From Microbacterium sp. NC79 (lineage in GTDB: Bacteria; Actinomycetota; Actinomycetes; Actinomycetales; Microbacteriaceae), in the NCBI RefSeq assembly GCF_019061125.1, contig NZ_JAHQYI010000002.1, positions 62,001 to 126,000 of the forward strand: 64,000 nt of DNA. The letters run 5' to 3'. Positions 1 through 8,597 of the stretch are shown here, piece by piece. Within the stretch, counting starts at the first letter, position 1. Each line of letters starts with the position of its first letter. The translations under genes were made by a program, and so were the position numbers. A model generated the notes under the pieces. The model was not told the DNA's origin, searched no databases, and saw only the letters and a list, made by a program, of their open reading frames with translations.

Positions 1-1559
1 GTGCGCACGCGCACGCGCTCGGCACCCTCGGGCGATTGCAACATTCGGATTCGATCGGCTTCGGCCCAGTTCATGAAGACTTTCAGGCCCTTCAAGTGGT
101 CGCGAAGATCCGCACCGAGCGCCGTGTACGGCCGCTTGGTCAGCAGCCCGATCGTGATCACGCCCACCAGTCCAACAGCGAGCGCGACCACGATCGGCAG
201 GCCATTGCCGCTCGCCTCGACAATAGAGATGGCCGTCACAATCGCGGCAGCGAAAATCGCCATAACCGCGAGCATGAACCCAATCAGCCACCCGCGTGAC
301 GGCTTGCGGCGCACGCCGCCCTTCAGTTGGGCTTGCTTCGTTTCGCTCAACAGGGCGCGCAGTTTGATCGCTCGGGACGACGACGGCGCATTGCTCACGA
401 TGGTTCCGGGTGTCGTGTTTCCGTTAAACAAAATCGACAGCAACTGCGCACCGTTAACGTCGCCTGCGCGCTGCGCATCCACCAACTCGAGAACGTACGT
501 GCGCCCTGCCCCCTCGCGAATGCGAATGGAACCACGCACCGCCTGCTCGAGAACTTCTGCGGTGAGCGCATGGGGGCTGGAGAGCATGACGCCAGCGTTC
601 ATCGCGTCCACACCCGCGGGCGGCTCATACTGCGCCACGATGATTCCGCGTCCCTTGGCATCGCGCATCACGGTTCCGCGGACCACGAAGGCACCGATCA
701 GCGCCGCAACTCCCGCGCCGGCAACGCCGAGCTGCACGGGCGTCACATCTTGCGACAAATAGGAACCGTCAAACGGCACGATGGTTCCCTCATCAAACCC
801 GATGGCAATCGTGACGCCCTGATACCGGTCAAGCGCCACCCCAGAGAACTCCCACGTCACGCCATCAGCCGTCGAGCGCAATGTGCACGGCTCATTCGAG
901 CCACTGCCACCGCGATAGCACGACGCGTTGCCGTTGAGCCCCGCGGCAAGGGAAGGATCAATGTGCAACGTCATCGACACCTCGCCGAACGGCTGCGCCC
1001 ACTCGGCACCAATGACATCCCAGTAGAACTCGTCAACATCTTCCGCGTCATAGTTGACCATGACGTTTTCGAGCGTGTACGTGAAGACGTAGGTTTGCTT
1101 TCCGTTGACGTAGCCGCCAGCGCGTGACGTCATGAGATAACTGCCGTCTTCGGTTTCTGTTTCGCTCTCGCGGGCGACGCCGTCGCCGTCCGTGATCGAG
1201 ATGAGGTGCGGCTGCAGCGGTGCACCGTTATAGGTCGTCGGCACGATACGACGCATGCCGCGGTTGGTGTCAGGATTAAAGAAGTCGGCGACAAATGTCT
1301 CGGTCACCACCAGCGACCCCGTGCCTTCCTCGCCCGGAATCAGCTCGTAGTCGACGTGCACACTGTCAAACGTGAAGTCATCGACCCCGGCTGCGATAAC
1401 GTCGGCGGACGGAACCATGGCATGGACAGGAGACGAAGCTGCGGCAGGCGGAACCACGGGCGCAGCGGTAGATGCGGCCACGGCGGATGCGGGGAGCGCC
1501 ACAAGCCCGAAGCCGATCGCCACGGTGAGGGCCACGAGATACTTGCGCAGTCTGCTCAT
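1..1559 (-). CDS. DUF2207 domain membrane protein (C-terminus beyond window)
   Basis: The reading frame stays open from ATG at 1559 to the window edge, 519 codons without a stop. It begins with a signal peptide (MSRLRKYLVALTVAIGF, then AS-rich), followed by a large extracellular beta-rich region with motifs such as RGMRRIVPTTYNG and a YTLENV strand. A transmembrane helix lies near residue 275 (VAGAGVAALIGAFVV), and two more hydrophobic helices follow near residues 430-480. The end holds the FMNWAEADRIRMLQSPEGAERV stretch typical of the DUF2207 cytoplasmic part. Function in this family is unknown. It diverges from the MarR gene, with 77 bp between their start codons. Family assignment is good; role is not known. 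Confidence 0.85.
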   Translation of the reverse strand, partial: MSRLRKYLVALTVAIGFGLVALPASAVAASTAAPVVPPAAASSPVHAMVPSADVIAAGVDDFTFDSVHVDYELIPGEEGTGSLVVTETFVADFFNPDTNRGMRRIVPTTYNGAPLQPHLISITDGDGVARESETETEDGSYLMTSRAGGYVNGKQTYVFTYTLENVMVNYDAEDVDEFYWDVIGAEWAQPFGEVSMTLHIDPSLAAGLNGNASCYRGGSGSNEPCTLRSTADGVTWEFSGVALDRYQGVTIAIGFDEGTIVPFDGSYLSQDVTPVQLGVAGAGVAALIGAFVVRGTVMRDAKGRGIIVAQYEPPAGVDAMNAGVMLSSPHALTAEVLEQAVRGSIRIREGAGRTYVLELVDAQRAGDVNGAQLLSILFNGNTTPGTIVSNAPSSSRAIKLRALLSETKQAQLKGGVRRKPSRGWLIGFMLAVMAIFAAAIVTAISIVEASGNGLPIVVALAVGLVGVITIGLLTKRPYTALGADLRDHLKGLKVFMNWAEADRIRMLQSPEGAERVRVR

Positions 1560-1636
1560 GGGGCTATCTTAGGAATCAGCGCATCGTTTCGCCCACACAA
1601 GTCGCGGATTTATATTCATGCGTATACAATGCGATC

Positions 1637-2071
1637 ATGAGCACCCGACGAATCGCGACCGACGCATGGGAGAGTCTCTTCCGCGCCCAGCACGAGATTC
1701 TCGCGGAACTCTCCACCGATTTTGAAGACCGCGACATCTCACAGGGTGAGTACGACGTGCTCCTCACCGTCACCCGCGCCCCCGAGATGACCGCGCGATT
1801 GCGCGATGTGACCGCCCGCATGTTGATCAGCCAGCCGAGCGTCTCTCGCCTCGTCGACCGCATGGTGCAGCGAGGATTGCTCACCAAGTGCACCGATCCT
1901 GAAGACGGCCGCGGGTCGGTTCTGACAGCAACAGAGGCTGGCGCTCACGCTTTCCGCGTGCTCGCCACAGACCACGCGCGCTCCATCGCACATCGCATGT
2001 CGGTGCTCTCCCCCGACGAGCTGCGCACCCTGCACGCGCTCACCAGCAAACTGCGCTCAACCCACCCTTAG
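1637..2071 (+). CDS. MarR family transcriptional regulator
   Basis: The 144-residue protein has the MarR winged-helix layout: an N-terminal helix pair (AWESLFRAQHEILAEL), the recognition region LISQPSVSRLVDRMVQRGLL, and the wing with the DPEDGRGSVLTATEAG motif, where D and R are conserved in the family. Length is typical. It is divergent from the DUF2207 gene, so it may control that gene and itself. There is no Shine-Dalgarno. TACAAT at 1625-1630 is spaced so that transcription would begin at about the A of the ATG, which suggests a leaderless mRNA. The ligand is unknown. Confidence 0.88.
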   Translation: MSTRRIATDAWESLFRAQHEILAELSTDFEDRDISQGEYDVLLTVTRAPEMTARLRDVTARMLISQPSVSRLVDRMVQRGLLTKCTDPEDGRGSVLTATEAGAHAFRVLATDHARSIAHRMSVLSPDELRTLHALTSKLRSTHP

Positions 2072-2127
2072 CCCCGCCGCACCAACCCGCCCACGTAGCC
2101 ACGCCCACGCCGCCGGGCGCACGACGC

Positions 2128-3126
2128 CTACCAGCGGTTGTGGACGTCCTCGGCAAAGCCAACGATGTTGGCAAACTCAACGACCTCGGAGCCGGTGTCG
2201 AAGGTTCCGCTCCAGTAACCGAAGCATTGGTCGGTGCGGTTGCTGAGAATGCCGAGATTCATCGCTGACTGCTTGTTGTAGAACGGCGTCAACGTCGCGT
2301 CGAGGCCGCCGCCGATAATGCGCCAGGGCTCTGCCCAGTTGTCGAGATCGTACGTCCACTGCAACTTCTCGTGGATCTTGTACAGCGTTGTCCCCACCAA
2401 GACCGAGTTCTCGGTTGATCCGGTGCCGTCTGTCCACCGATCTCCCACCTGCAGCCCGATGACCCGGCCGTTCATGGTTCCGGAACCTGCGCCCCAGTTC
2501 CATGCGATGTCGTAGGGCCAGCGGCCGCGACCGTGATCAAGCACCGCCCACGATTCTCCCGCTGGCACCGGGTAGCTACGACCGTGAATGGTGACAGAGC
2601 CCGACGCCGGGCGCGCCACGTCTTTCACGGTGTACTGGAAGCGCTTCGTGCTCCACGGCACCACAACGGCAAGCGACTCGTGTCCTTCGGGGCGCGCAGC
2701 AAACACGTCAAAGGACGCACCCGGAATCGAAGCCTTCAGCCTAGTTCCACCCGGCTCTTCGACGATGTCAATCTCAAGCGCACCGCTCTTGGCGCGCGCG
2801 GAACCATCGCCGAGCGTCGCGGGCAGCACGACGGCGCCGGAACCGATGTCTGTCTTTCCGAGGTGAATCACGTCGCTGGTGGCGCGGTCGAAGACCCACA
2901 CGTCGTTGACCGTCGCGTAATCGAGGCTCGAAACGGTGAGGGCGAGGATGTGCGTCGGGGTGATGACGTTCCAGTACTCCCACCGCTTGTTGCGACCCCA
3001 CGCCGTGCGGCCGTTGATGCCCGCCGTGGTGACGAGCGGTTGGCGCGCCCACCCGACGCTTTCCGGGTTGAGGAGTCCGCGATCATCCGTGAGGCTGACG
3101 GGGGCGGTTAGTTCACGCAGAATCAT
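2128..3126 (-). CDS. DUF2804 family protein
   Basis: The 332-residue protein resembles the DUF2804 family, with the conserved stretches RRWEYW-like KRWEYWNVITPTHILALTVSSLDYA, DHGRGRWPYDIAWNWGAGSG and a C-terminal FGYWSGTF. Function is unknown. I chose ATG 3126 rather than the longer frame up to 3216 because AAAGGA stands just upstream and because this start gives a short overlap with the end of the GH2 gene, as expected for translational coupling. It is the last gene of an apparent MFS-GH2-DUF2804 operon, so a role linked to glycoside use is an inference from context only. Confidence 0.82.
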   Translation of the reverse strand: MILRELTAPVSLTDDRGLLNPESVGWARQPLVTTAGINGRTAWGRNKRWEYWNVITPTHILALTVSSLDYATVNDVWVFDRATSDVIHLGKTDIGSGAVVLPATLGDGSARAKSGALEIDIVEEPGGTRLKASIPGASFDVFAARPEGHESLAVVVPWSTKRFQYTVKDVARPASGSVTIHGRSYPVPAGESWAVLDHGRGRWPYDIAWNWGAGSGTMNGRVIGLQVGDRWTDGTGSTENSVLVGTTLYKIHEKLQWTYDLDNWAEPWRIIGGGLDATLTPFYNKQSAMNLGILSNRTDQCFGYWSGTFDTGSEVVEFANIVGFAEDVHNRW

Positions 3127-4948
3127 CGTCACTGTCCTTTCGGGCGGCGCCATCGCTCTTACCCGCAAACACCCGCCGCAGCTGATCGTTGATCGCGCGG
3201 ACGGCGGATTCATCAAATTTCACAACCTGACGGTCGTACGTCACCATACCGTTGACCTCGTTTTCGACGTCGCTTAGCTGGGTGTACACGGTCGCCGCGA
3301 GTCCTTCCGCGATCGCCGGTGCGATTTGCTCAACGTGCAATCGAATGAATCCGTCGAGCAAGTCGCCCGCAGACGCGAACCGCTTGTAGCCCATGGGTTT
3401 CGCACCCCACGTGTGGCGGCGAATCGCATGGCTGTAGCCGCCATACTCCGTGAGCGCGATGACACGTTCGTCTTTCTTCCACGCGCGGCGCACTTTCACC
3501 GGGCGGAAGTAAATGTGCTTGCTCACCAGGTCGCCCGCACCCTGGTCATGCCAGCCGCTCGCGTGGTCGACGCCGCGTGTCGGGTCAATCGCCTTCACCA
3601 CGTCGGCGATGCGTGCGGCATCGAACTGGCCCCAACCCTCGTTAAATGGCACCCACATCGAGATGCTGGTGACCGAGCGCAGATGCTCGATCATGTCGAC
3701 AAGTTCTGCTTCGCTCATCGCACGCCCGGCTTCATCACTGCGCGCAAAGAGACCGTACGCACGGTCGCTGATCGCGGGCGAGGCGATGGCCGGCATCGTC
3801 ACGATCGGCGGCCGATACTGCTCGCCGCCATTCACGTGGTCTTGCCACACCAGCATGCCGAGGCGATCGCAGTGGTAATACCAGCGCAGCGGCTCAATCT
3901 TGATGTGCTTACGCAGCATCGTGAAGCCCATCCGTTTGGCAAGCTCGATGTCAAAAATCAGTGCGTCATCGCTCGGCGCTGTCAAGCCGCCGTCTGGCCA
4001 GTACCCCTGGTCGAGCAACCCCACCGGGAGGTACGGCGACCCATTGAGAGTCAAACAGGCGTGCCCGACTGGGCTCTTCCCAATGCCAAACGAACGCATG
4101 CCGACGTAGCTGGTGATCCGGTCGTCACCGAGACTCACCGACACGTCGTAGAGAAAGGGATCTTCCGGCGTCCAGGTGCGTACCGGCTCATCCAGTCGTA
4201 CGCGCGTGGGGATGTTGGGTTCGATCTCGGCAAAGCCGTGCCGCTCACCGTGCGCACTTATCTCAACGCGCGCCGTGGTTCCGTCAGCCACCGCATGGCT
4301 CACCACGGTGACCTCGACCTCACGCGACGCTAGCACGGGCGTAAGAATCAGCCGGTCAATCGCGACATCGGGCACGCGCTCGAGCCACACCGTCTGCCAG
4401 ATTCCGGACTGTGGGGTGTACCAAATTCCGCCAGGCTTGGACGACTGCTTACCGCGCGACAGCCACGACTTATCGGTGACGTCACGCACCGCGACAACGA
4501 TCTCGTGTGTTGTCCGCTCGCCGAGCGCATCGGTGATATCGACGGTGAATGGCAAGAAGCCGCCGGTGTTGCCGCCCACTTCGACACCGTCCACAGCGAC
4601 GCGGCACGACTGGTCAACGGCACCAAAGTGCAGCAGCACGCGGCCACCTGCACCACTCGGTGCGGCGAACTCACGCCGGTACCAAAGCACCTCATCTTCG
4701 CCCAGCTGCCTGCCCACTCCGCTCAGCGGCGTCTCAGGCGAGAACGGAACCAGAATCGTGCGGTCAAAAGTAGGCGGATGTTCCGGGTCGGCCACATCGA
4801 GTGGATCAGGCGACGGGAAGCTCGTGAACGCACACTGCCACGTGCCATTCAGGTTTGTCCAAGCGTCGCGCACCAGTTGCGGGCGCGGGTATTCGGCCAG
4901 CGGAATGCCCTCGCGGGCGGCGGCGCTCCAGGGCGTCGTCAATGTCAT
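3113..4948 (-). CDS. Glycoside hydrolase family 2 protein (beta-galactosidase/glucuronidase type)
   Basis: The 611-residue protein shows the GH2 order: sugar-binding jelly-roll (GTWQCAF, WYRREF, LHFGAVDQ, the GIWYTPQSGIWQTVWLE motif), a short immunoglobulin-like domain and a TIM barrel. The acid/base is probably E437 in FNEGWGQ and the nucleophile E501 in LTEYGG. It has no signal peptide, so it acts in the cytoplasm on an imported glycoside. It overlaps the MFS gene upstream by 4 bp and DUF2804 downstream. At 611 residues it is nearer to beta-glucuronidase than to LacZ in size. The substrate cannot be read from the sequence. Confidence 0.9.
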   Translation of the reverse strand: MTLTTPWSAAAREGIPLAEYPRPQLVRDAWTNLNGTWQCAFTSFPSPDPLDVADPEHPPTFDRTILVPFSPETPLSGVGRQLGEDEVLWYRREFAAPSGAGGRVLLHFGAVDQSCRVAVDGVEVGGNTGGFLPFTVDITDALGERTTHEIVVAVRDVTDKSWLSRGKQSSKPGGIWYTPQSGIWQTVWLERVPDVAIDRLILTPVLASREVEVTVVSHAVADGTTARVEISAHGERHGFAEIEPNIPTRVRLDEPVRTWTPEDPFLYDVSVSLGDDRITSYVGMRSFGIGKSPVGHACLTLNGSPYLPVGLLDQGYWPDGGLTAPSDDALIFDIELAKRMGFTMLRKHIKIEPLRWYYHCDRLGMLVWQDHVNGGEQYRPPIVTMPAIASPAISDRAYGLFARSDEAGRAMSEAELVDMIEHLRSVTSISMWVPFNEGWGQFDAARIADVVKAIDPTRGVDHASGWHDQGAGDLVSKHIYFRPVKVRRAWKKDERVIALTEYGGYSHAIRRHTWGAKPMGYKRFASAGDLLDGFIRLHVEQIAPAIAEGLAATVYTQLSDVENEVNGMVTYDRQVVKFDESAVRAINDQLRRVFAGKSDGAARKDSDDDSA

Positions 4949-6330
4949 GCGGTGGGCTCCGTTGGTTGTGCGGGTTCAGGCTGGAATGGGGCATGTGCGG
5001 CGTCAGGCTCAGCAGGCAGGGCACGCAACCACAGTGCGGGGATGATGACGAGCACCGCGATGCCCGCCGCCACCAGGAACATCCATGAGGTCGGCACCTG
5101 CCGCACCACGCCCAGCTCCTCGTAGGTCTCGTTTGCGCCGATGATGACCGCGGCACCGATGAACGGGCCAATCAGCATGGGCACCAGCACCGTCGCGATC
5201 ATACGCAACCCTTGCACCATACCAACGCGACTGCTTGGCGTCGCGTCACGCACGGCCGCCGACGCGGTCGCGCCAGCGAGCATCATGCCCGCCATCATGA
5301 TGGTTCCGGCAACAATCGCAAAGAGCATGTCCCGTGCCATCGTCATCAGCACCAGCCCCGTGATGAGCAGGGCTGTTGCGGGCAGGAGCGCGCGCTGCTT
5401 GCCGATACGGTCGATCACGCGGCCGCCCAGCACACTGATGATGCTTGCCAGAATCAGCACGCTGGCGAGCACGATGGCGTACGCCTCAATCTGCAGCGAG
5501 CGCTGAATATAGATGATCAGATATGGCAGGTAGACCTGCGCGCTGATGCCAAGGACCATCACGGCAAGCAACGTCACATACAGGCGCGGGTGCGCGGCGA
5601 TGTGGGACGGCCGCAGGCCAGCGATGACTGACGATAGGTACGAGCCTGGTGCCCGCTCAATGGTTGTCGATTCGCGCATCACAAACAGCGCGACGACACC
5701 GGTCAGCGCCGTGATCGCCCCGATGATGCCGAAGAACAGCATCCACTGACCAGCGCGGGTCATGGCGTCGAACGCGCCGAAGATGATGAGCATCGCGATG
5801 AGCGGCATGATCGCGAGCACGCTGTCGATGCGACCGCGGTTCGCCGGAGTGCTGGATTCGGTGACCCACGCGTTGAATGCGCCGTCGTTGGCGCCTGAAC
5901 CAAAAAAGCTCATGATGCAGTCGAGGGCAACGATCGCAACGATGGCCGCACCGACCGCTTGGCTCGTCGCGGCCGCTGTGCCGCCATCGACGCCAACGAA
6001 CCCAAACGAGGCGGTCAACAGACCCCAGGCGATGTAACCGACCACGATAAACGGCTTGCGCTTACCTACCCGGTCAGAAAAGGCACCGATCACCATGGTC
6101 GCCAGCGTCGCGGCGACCGCTGATGATGCGACAAGCAGTGCGATAACGGTCGGGTCGGTCGAGATCGTTTCGTAAACGAACACGTTGAGATACATGTTCT
6201 CAACGGCCCAGGCGAGCTGGCCGATCAGACCGAGCACAACAATGGTGGTCCAGGTGCGCGCGCCGACGCCACTAGCGCGCTCCGAACGCGTGGCGCTGGA
6301 GCTCGCGATGGCGCGAGAGTGGGAGGTCAT
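4945..6330 (-). CDS. MFS transporter, probable sugar/glycoside permease
   Basis: About 12 hydrophobic helices are visible in 461 residues. The MFS loop 2-3 motif appears as GAFSDRVGKRKP, and a second copy after helix 8 as GGRVIDRIGKQR. It lies directly upstream of, and overlaps by 4 bp, a cytoplasmic GH2 hydrolase, so it likely imports the glycoside that enzyme cleaves (inference). I prefer ATG 6330 over ATG 6336 because the only Shine-Dalgarno (AAGG) overlaps the earlier ATG and is correctly spaced for 6330. It could also be an exporter; the MFS fold alone does not decide. Confidence 0.85.
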   Translation of the reverse strand: MTSHSRAIASSSATRSERASGVGARTWTTIVVLGLIGQLAWAVENMYLNVFVYETISTDPTVIALLVASSAVAATLATMVIGAFSDRVGKRKPFIVVGYIAWGLLTASFGFVGVDGGTAAATSQAVGAAIVAIVALDCIMSFFGSGANDGAFNAWVTESSTPANRGRIDSVLAIMPLIAMLIIFGAFDAMTRAGQWMLFFGIIGAITALTGVVALFVMRESTTIERAPGSYLSSVIAGLRPSHIAAHPRLYVTLLAVMVLGISAQVYLPYLIIYIQRSLQIEAYAIVLASVLILASIISVLGGRVIDRIGKQRALLPATALLITGLVLMTMARDMLFAIVAGTIMMAGMMLAGATASAAVRDATPSSRVGMVQGLRMIATVLVPMLIGPFIGAAVIIGANETYEELGVVRQVPTSWMFLVAAGIAVLVIIPALWLRALPAEPDAAHAPFQPEPAQPTEPTA

Positions 6331-6447
6331 CGGCATCCTTGCTGATTTGCCGGTCGGGCACCGGTAGTCTTAACAGTAGACAGGATGCAACTTCTACACA
6401 ACGTTCCGCTCGATACTTTGTGCGGAAAGCGCGAACGGGGCATGGCG

Positions 6448-7182
6448 CTACGGCGTGCGGCGGCGCAACGTGAGCGAGGCCAACACGATGGCGCCGAGCA
6501 CGCAAGCGGCAACAATGCCGAGCGGAACCAGCAGGTCGGCTCCGCCCTCGCCGCGGGTGACCGCGTTGACGGCATCAATCGCGTAGCTCAGCGGGAGCCA
6601 ATCCGAAATGCGTTGCAGTACCTCTGTCATGTTCTCGCGCGGCATGATCACCCCGCCCAGGATGATCTGCGGAAACACCAGTACCGGCATGAACTGCACG
6701 ACCTGAAACTCGGTGCGCGCAAACGCGCTGGCGAGCAAGCCAAGCCCGGTGCCAAGCAATGCGTCCACGATTGCAACGAGGGCGAGCTGCCATAGCTCCC
6801 CCTTCACTTCGAGCCCGCACACCATGACTGCGAACGCGACGGTGATGAGCGATTGCACGATGGCCGCAAGTGCGAAGGCAAGAGCGTATCCGGCGATGAA
6901 ATCTGCACGCCCAAGCGGCGTCGTCATCAGCCGCTCCAAGGTTCCGTCTCGCCTTTCCCGCAGCGTCGCGATTGAGGTGATGAGAAACATCACAATGAAT
7001 GGGAAGAGGGCGAGGATCGCAGGGCCGACCGTTTGAAAGACCTGCTCCTGCTCGACGAAGAGCCATGCGAACAGGCCCACGAGCACGCTCGGCGCGATCA
7101 GGAGTAGCGCGAGGGAGCGGTGATCGTGCAAAAGCTGTGCGATCACGCGGCCGGCGGTCGCGAAGGTGCGATTGATGTTCAT
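6448..7182 (-). CDS. ABC-2 type transporter permease
   Basis: The 244-residue membrane protein has six hydrophobic helices and the ABC-2 family hallmarks: the RERRDGTLERLMTTPLGRADFIAGY cytoplasmic segment and the PVLVFPQIILGGVIMPRENM region. Its start overlaps the end of the ATPase gene by 4 bp, so the two make one exporter. This class commonly moves drugs, lipids or polymers out of the cell. With a TetR repressor as the first gene of the block, a drug-type efflux role is plausible but not shown. Confidence 0.88.
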   Translation of the reverse strand: MNINRTFATAGRVIAQLLHDHRSLALLLIAPSVLVGLFAWLFVEQEQVFQTVGPAILALFPFIVMFLITSIATLRERRDGTLERLMTTPLGRADFIAGYALAFALAAIVQSLITVAFAVMVCGLEVKGELWQLALVAIVDALLGTGLGLLASAFARTEFQVVQFMPVLVFPQIILGGVIMPRENMTEVLQRISDWLPLSYAIDAVNAVTRGEGGADLLVPLGIVAACVLGAIVLASLTLRRRTP

Positions 7183-7919
7183 GATGCCCTCCGTCGACTG
7201 TCACCCATGTCACGTTTGATCAGCGTGAGAAATGCCGCGTCGGCATCGGTGGTGTCGGTGGTGTCGAGCAATTCTTGTGGCGTCATGTGCCCCACGAGAC
7301 GCCCGTCGCGCAGCAGGATGACCTCATCGCAGCGCATGGCCTCATCCATCACGTGGCTCGAAACAAGCACCGTTTTTCCGGCATCGGTCAGTTCACGCAT
7401 CACCGTCCAGATCGCCTCGCGAAGCAGCGGGTCAAGGCCAACGGTGGGCTCATCAAGAACGAGAAGTTCGGGGTCGGCGAGCATCGCGACGGCGAGAGAT
7501 ACCCGGCCGCGCTGACCTCCACTCAGCGTCGCGACTCGCTGTTTTGCCTGCGGCTCGAGACCCACAGCCGCGAGCGCACGGTCAGTATCTACGCGCGTGC
7601 CGCCGAGCACGCGGCCGAAGTAGTCCAGGTTTTGTCGCACCGTGAGATCGTCGTACACGGCCGCTGACTGCGTGGAGTAAGAAACCCGCCTGCGCAACCC
7701 ACTGGTTCCGCCCGGTTCATCCAGCACGATAACCTCACCGGATGTAATCCGCTGCGCTCCGACGATGCAGCGCATCAGCGTGGTTTTTCCGCACCCCGAT
7801 GGGCCGAGCAGGCCGACCAGTTTGCCTGCTCGGATGTCCAGGTCGAAGCCGCGAAAGACCGAGATGCTGCCCCGTTTGACCACGAGGTTGCGAATCGACA
7901 CCGCCGTCTTATTCATCAT
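7179..7919 (-). CDS. ABC transporter ATP-binding protein (ABC-2 exporter)
   Basis: The 246-residue ATPase has the Walker A GPSGCGKTT, the signature LSGGQRGRVSLA, the Walker B LLVLDEPTVGLDP and an H-loop SSHVMDEA. A TTGACC box and a CAATAT box with exactly 17 bp between them stand upstream (7955-7927), and an 18-bp palindrome lies over the start codon. The predicted transcript start falls at or next to the ATG, so the mRNA may be leaderless. ATG 7919 and ATG 7916 are both possible starts. It partners the permease that overlaps its end. Confidence 0.92.
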   Translation of the reverse strand: MMNKTAVSIRNLVVKRGSISVFRGFDLDIRAGKLVGLLGPSGCGKTTLMRCIVGAQRITSGEVIVLDEPGGTSGLRRRVSYSTQSAAVYDDLTVRQNLDYFGRVLGGTRVDTDRALAAVGLEPQAKQRVATLSGGQRGRVSLAVAMLADPELLVLDEPTVGLDPLLREAIWTVMRELTDAGKTVLVSSHVMDEAMRCDEVILLRDGRLVGHMTPQELLDTTDTTDADAAFLTLIKRDMGDSRRRAS

Positions 7920-7928
7920 GTGATGAAT
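7911..7928 (-). promoter_or_regulatory. Palindromic operator over the ABC exporter start, with promoter just upstream
   Basis: ATTCATCA and TGATGAAT form perfect 8-bp arms around TG. The site covers the exporter ATG and lies directly after a sigma-70-like promoter on the minus strand, TTGACC (7955-7950), 17 bp, CAATAT (7932-7927). A repressor bound here would block RNA polymerase at the start site. The TetR regulator encoded 47 bp upstream is the obvious candidate (inference). Confidence 0.6.
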
Positions 7929-7966
7929 ATTGCGCCGCGCGATCGCCTAGGTCAAGGGGGTACGCG

Positions 7967-8587
7967 CTACAGGTCCTGCGAAAGGTCGCCAGTCAGGTAG
8001 CGCTGCAGCGTCGCGCCCACCGAGTTCACGAGGTCGTCGGGCTCGCTGCGGGTGAGCGCGGGAAGCTGAATGACGTAACGGGTGAGGATGAGCCCGGCAA
8101 CCTGCGAGACCACGAGCCCCGCGCGTCTATCAGCCTCGGGGCCGCCGATGGCTACGGCGATTCGACCGACGACTTCGCGTGACAAGAATCCACGGGCTAC
8201 GGGGGCAGCGAGCTTGCTGCTCATCGTGGCGCGCAAGAGCGCCACGCCACGGCGGCGCACCGTGGGGTCATCCCACGCCGTGACGATGTACTTCACGATG
8301 CGTTCGCCTGCGCCATCGAGACCGCTCGAGAGAATATCGATGAGGGCAACATCGGGCCGCACGGGGCTGTGCACAACCGCGCTAAACAGGTCGGCTTTTG
8401 CACCGAAATGGTGATGGATGAGCGCGGCATCGACGCCGGCACGCGCAGCAATCGCGCGCATTGTGGCGCCGTCGTAGCCGTGCAGTTCGAACTCTTCTGC
8501 CGCCGCCTGCATGATCTGCTCGCGGGTATCGCCCTCCCCCGCGCGCGGCCGACCGCGGCGTCGCGGTTTCTCGGCGGGAGCAGTCAT
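7967..8587 (-). CDS. TetR family transcriptional regulator of the ABC exporter
   Basis: The 206-residue protein has the TetR N-terminal helix-turn-helix: REQIMQAAAEEFELHGYDGATMRAIAARAGVDAALIHHHFGAKADLFSAVV. The C-terminal half is a helical ligand domain of usual length, resembling the TetR_C_17 group. I took ATG 8587 (GGAGA in front) rather than the upstream in-frame ATG at 8737, which lies inside the serine ammonia-lyase gene. It is followed by the exporter genes with a 47-bp gap that holds a promoter and palindrome, so it probably represses them. The inducer is unknown. Confidence 0.88.
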   Translation of the reverse strand: MTAPAEKPRRRGRPRAGEGDTREQIMQAAAEEFELHGYDGATMRAIAARAGVDAALIHHHFGAKADLFSAVVHSPVRPDVALIDILSSGLDGAGERIVKYIVTAWDDPTVRRRGVALLRATMSSKLAAPVARGFLSREVVGRIAVAIGGPEADRRAGLVVSQVAGLILTRYVIQLPALTRSEPDDLVNSVGATLQRYLTGDLSQDL

Positions 8588-8597
8588 TTCTCCGCGT

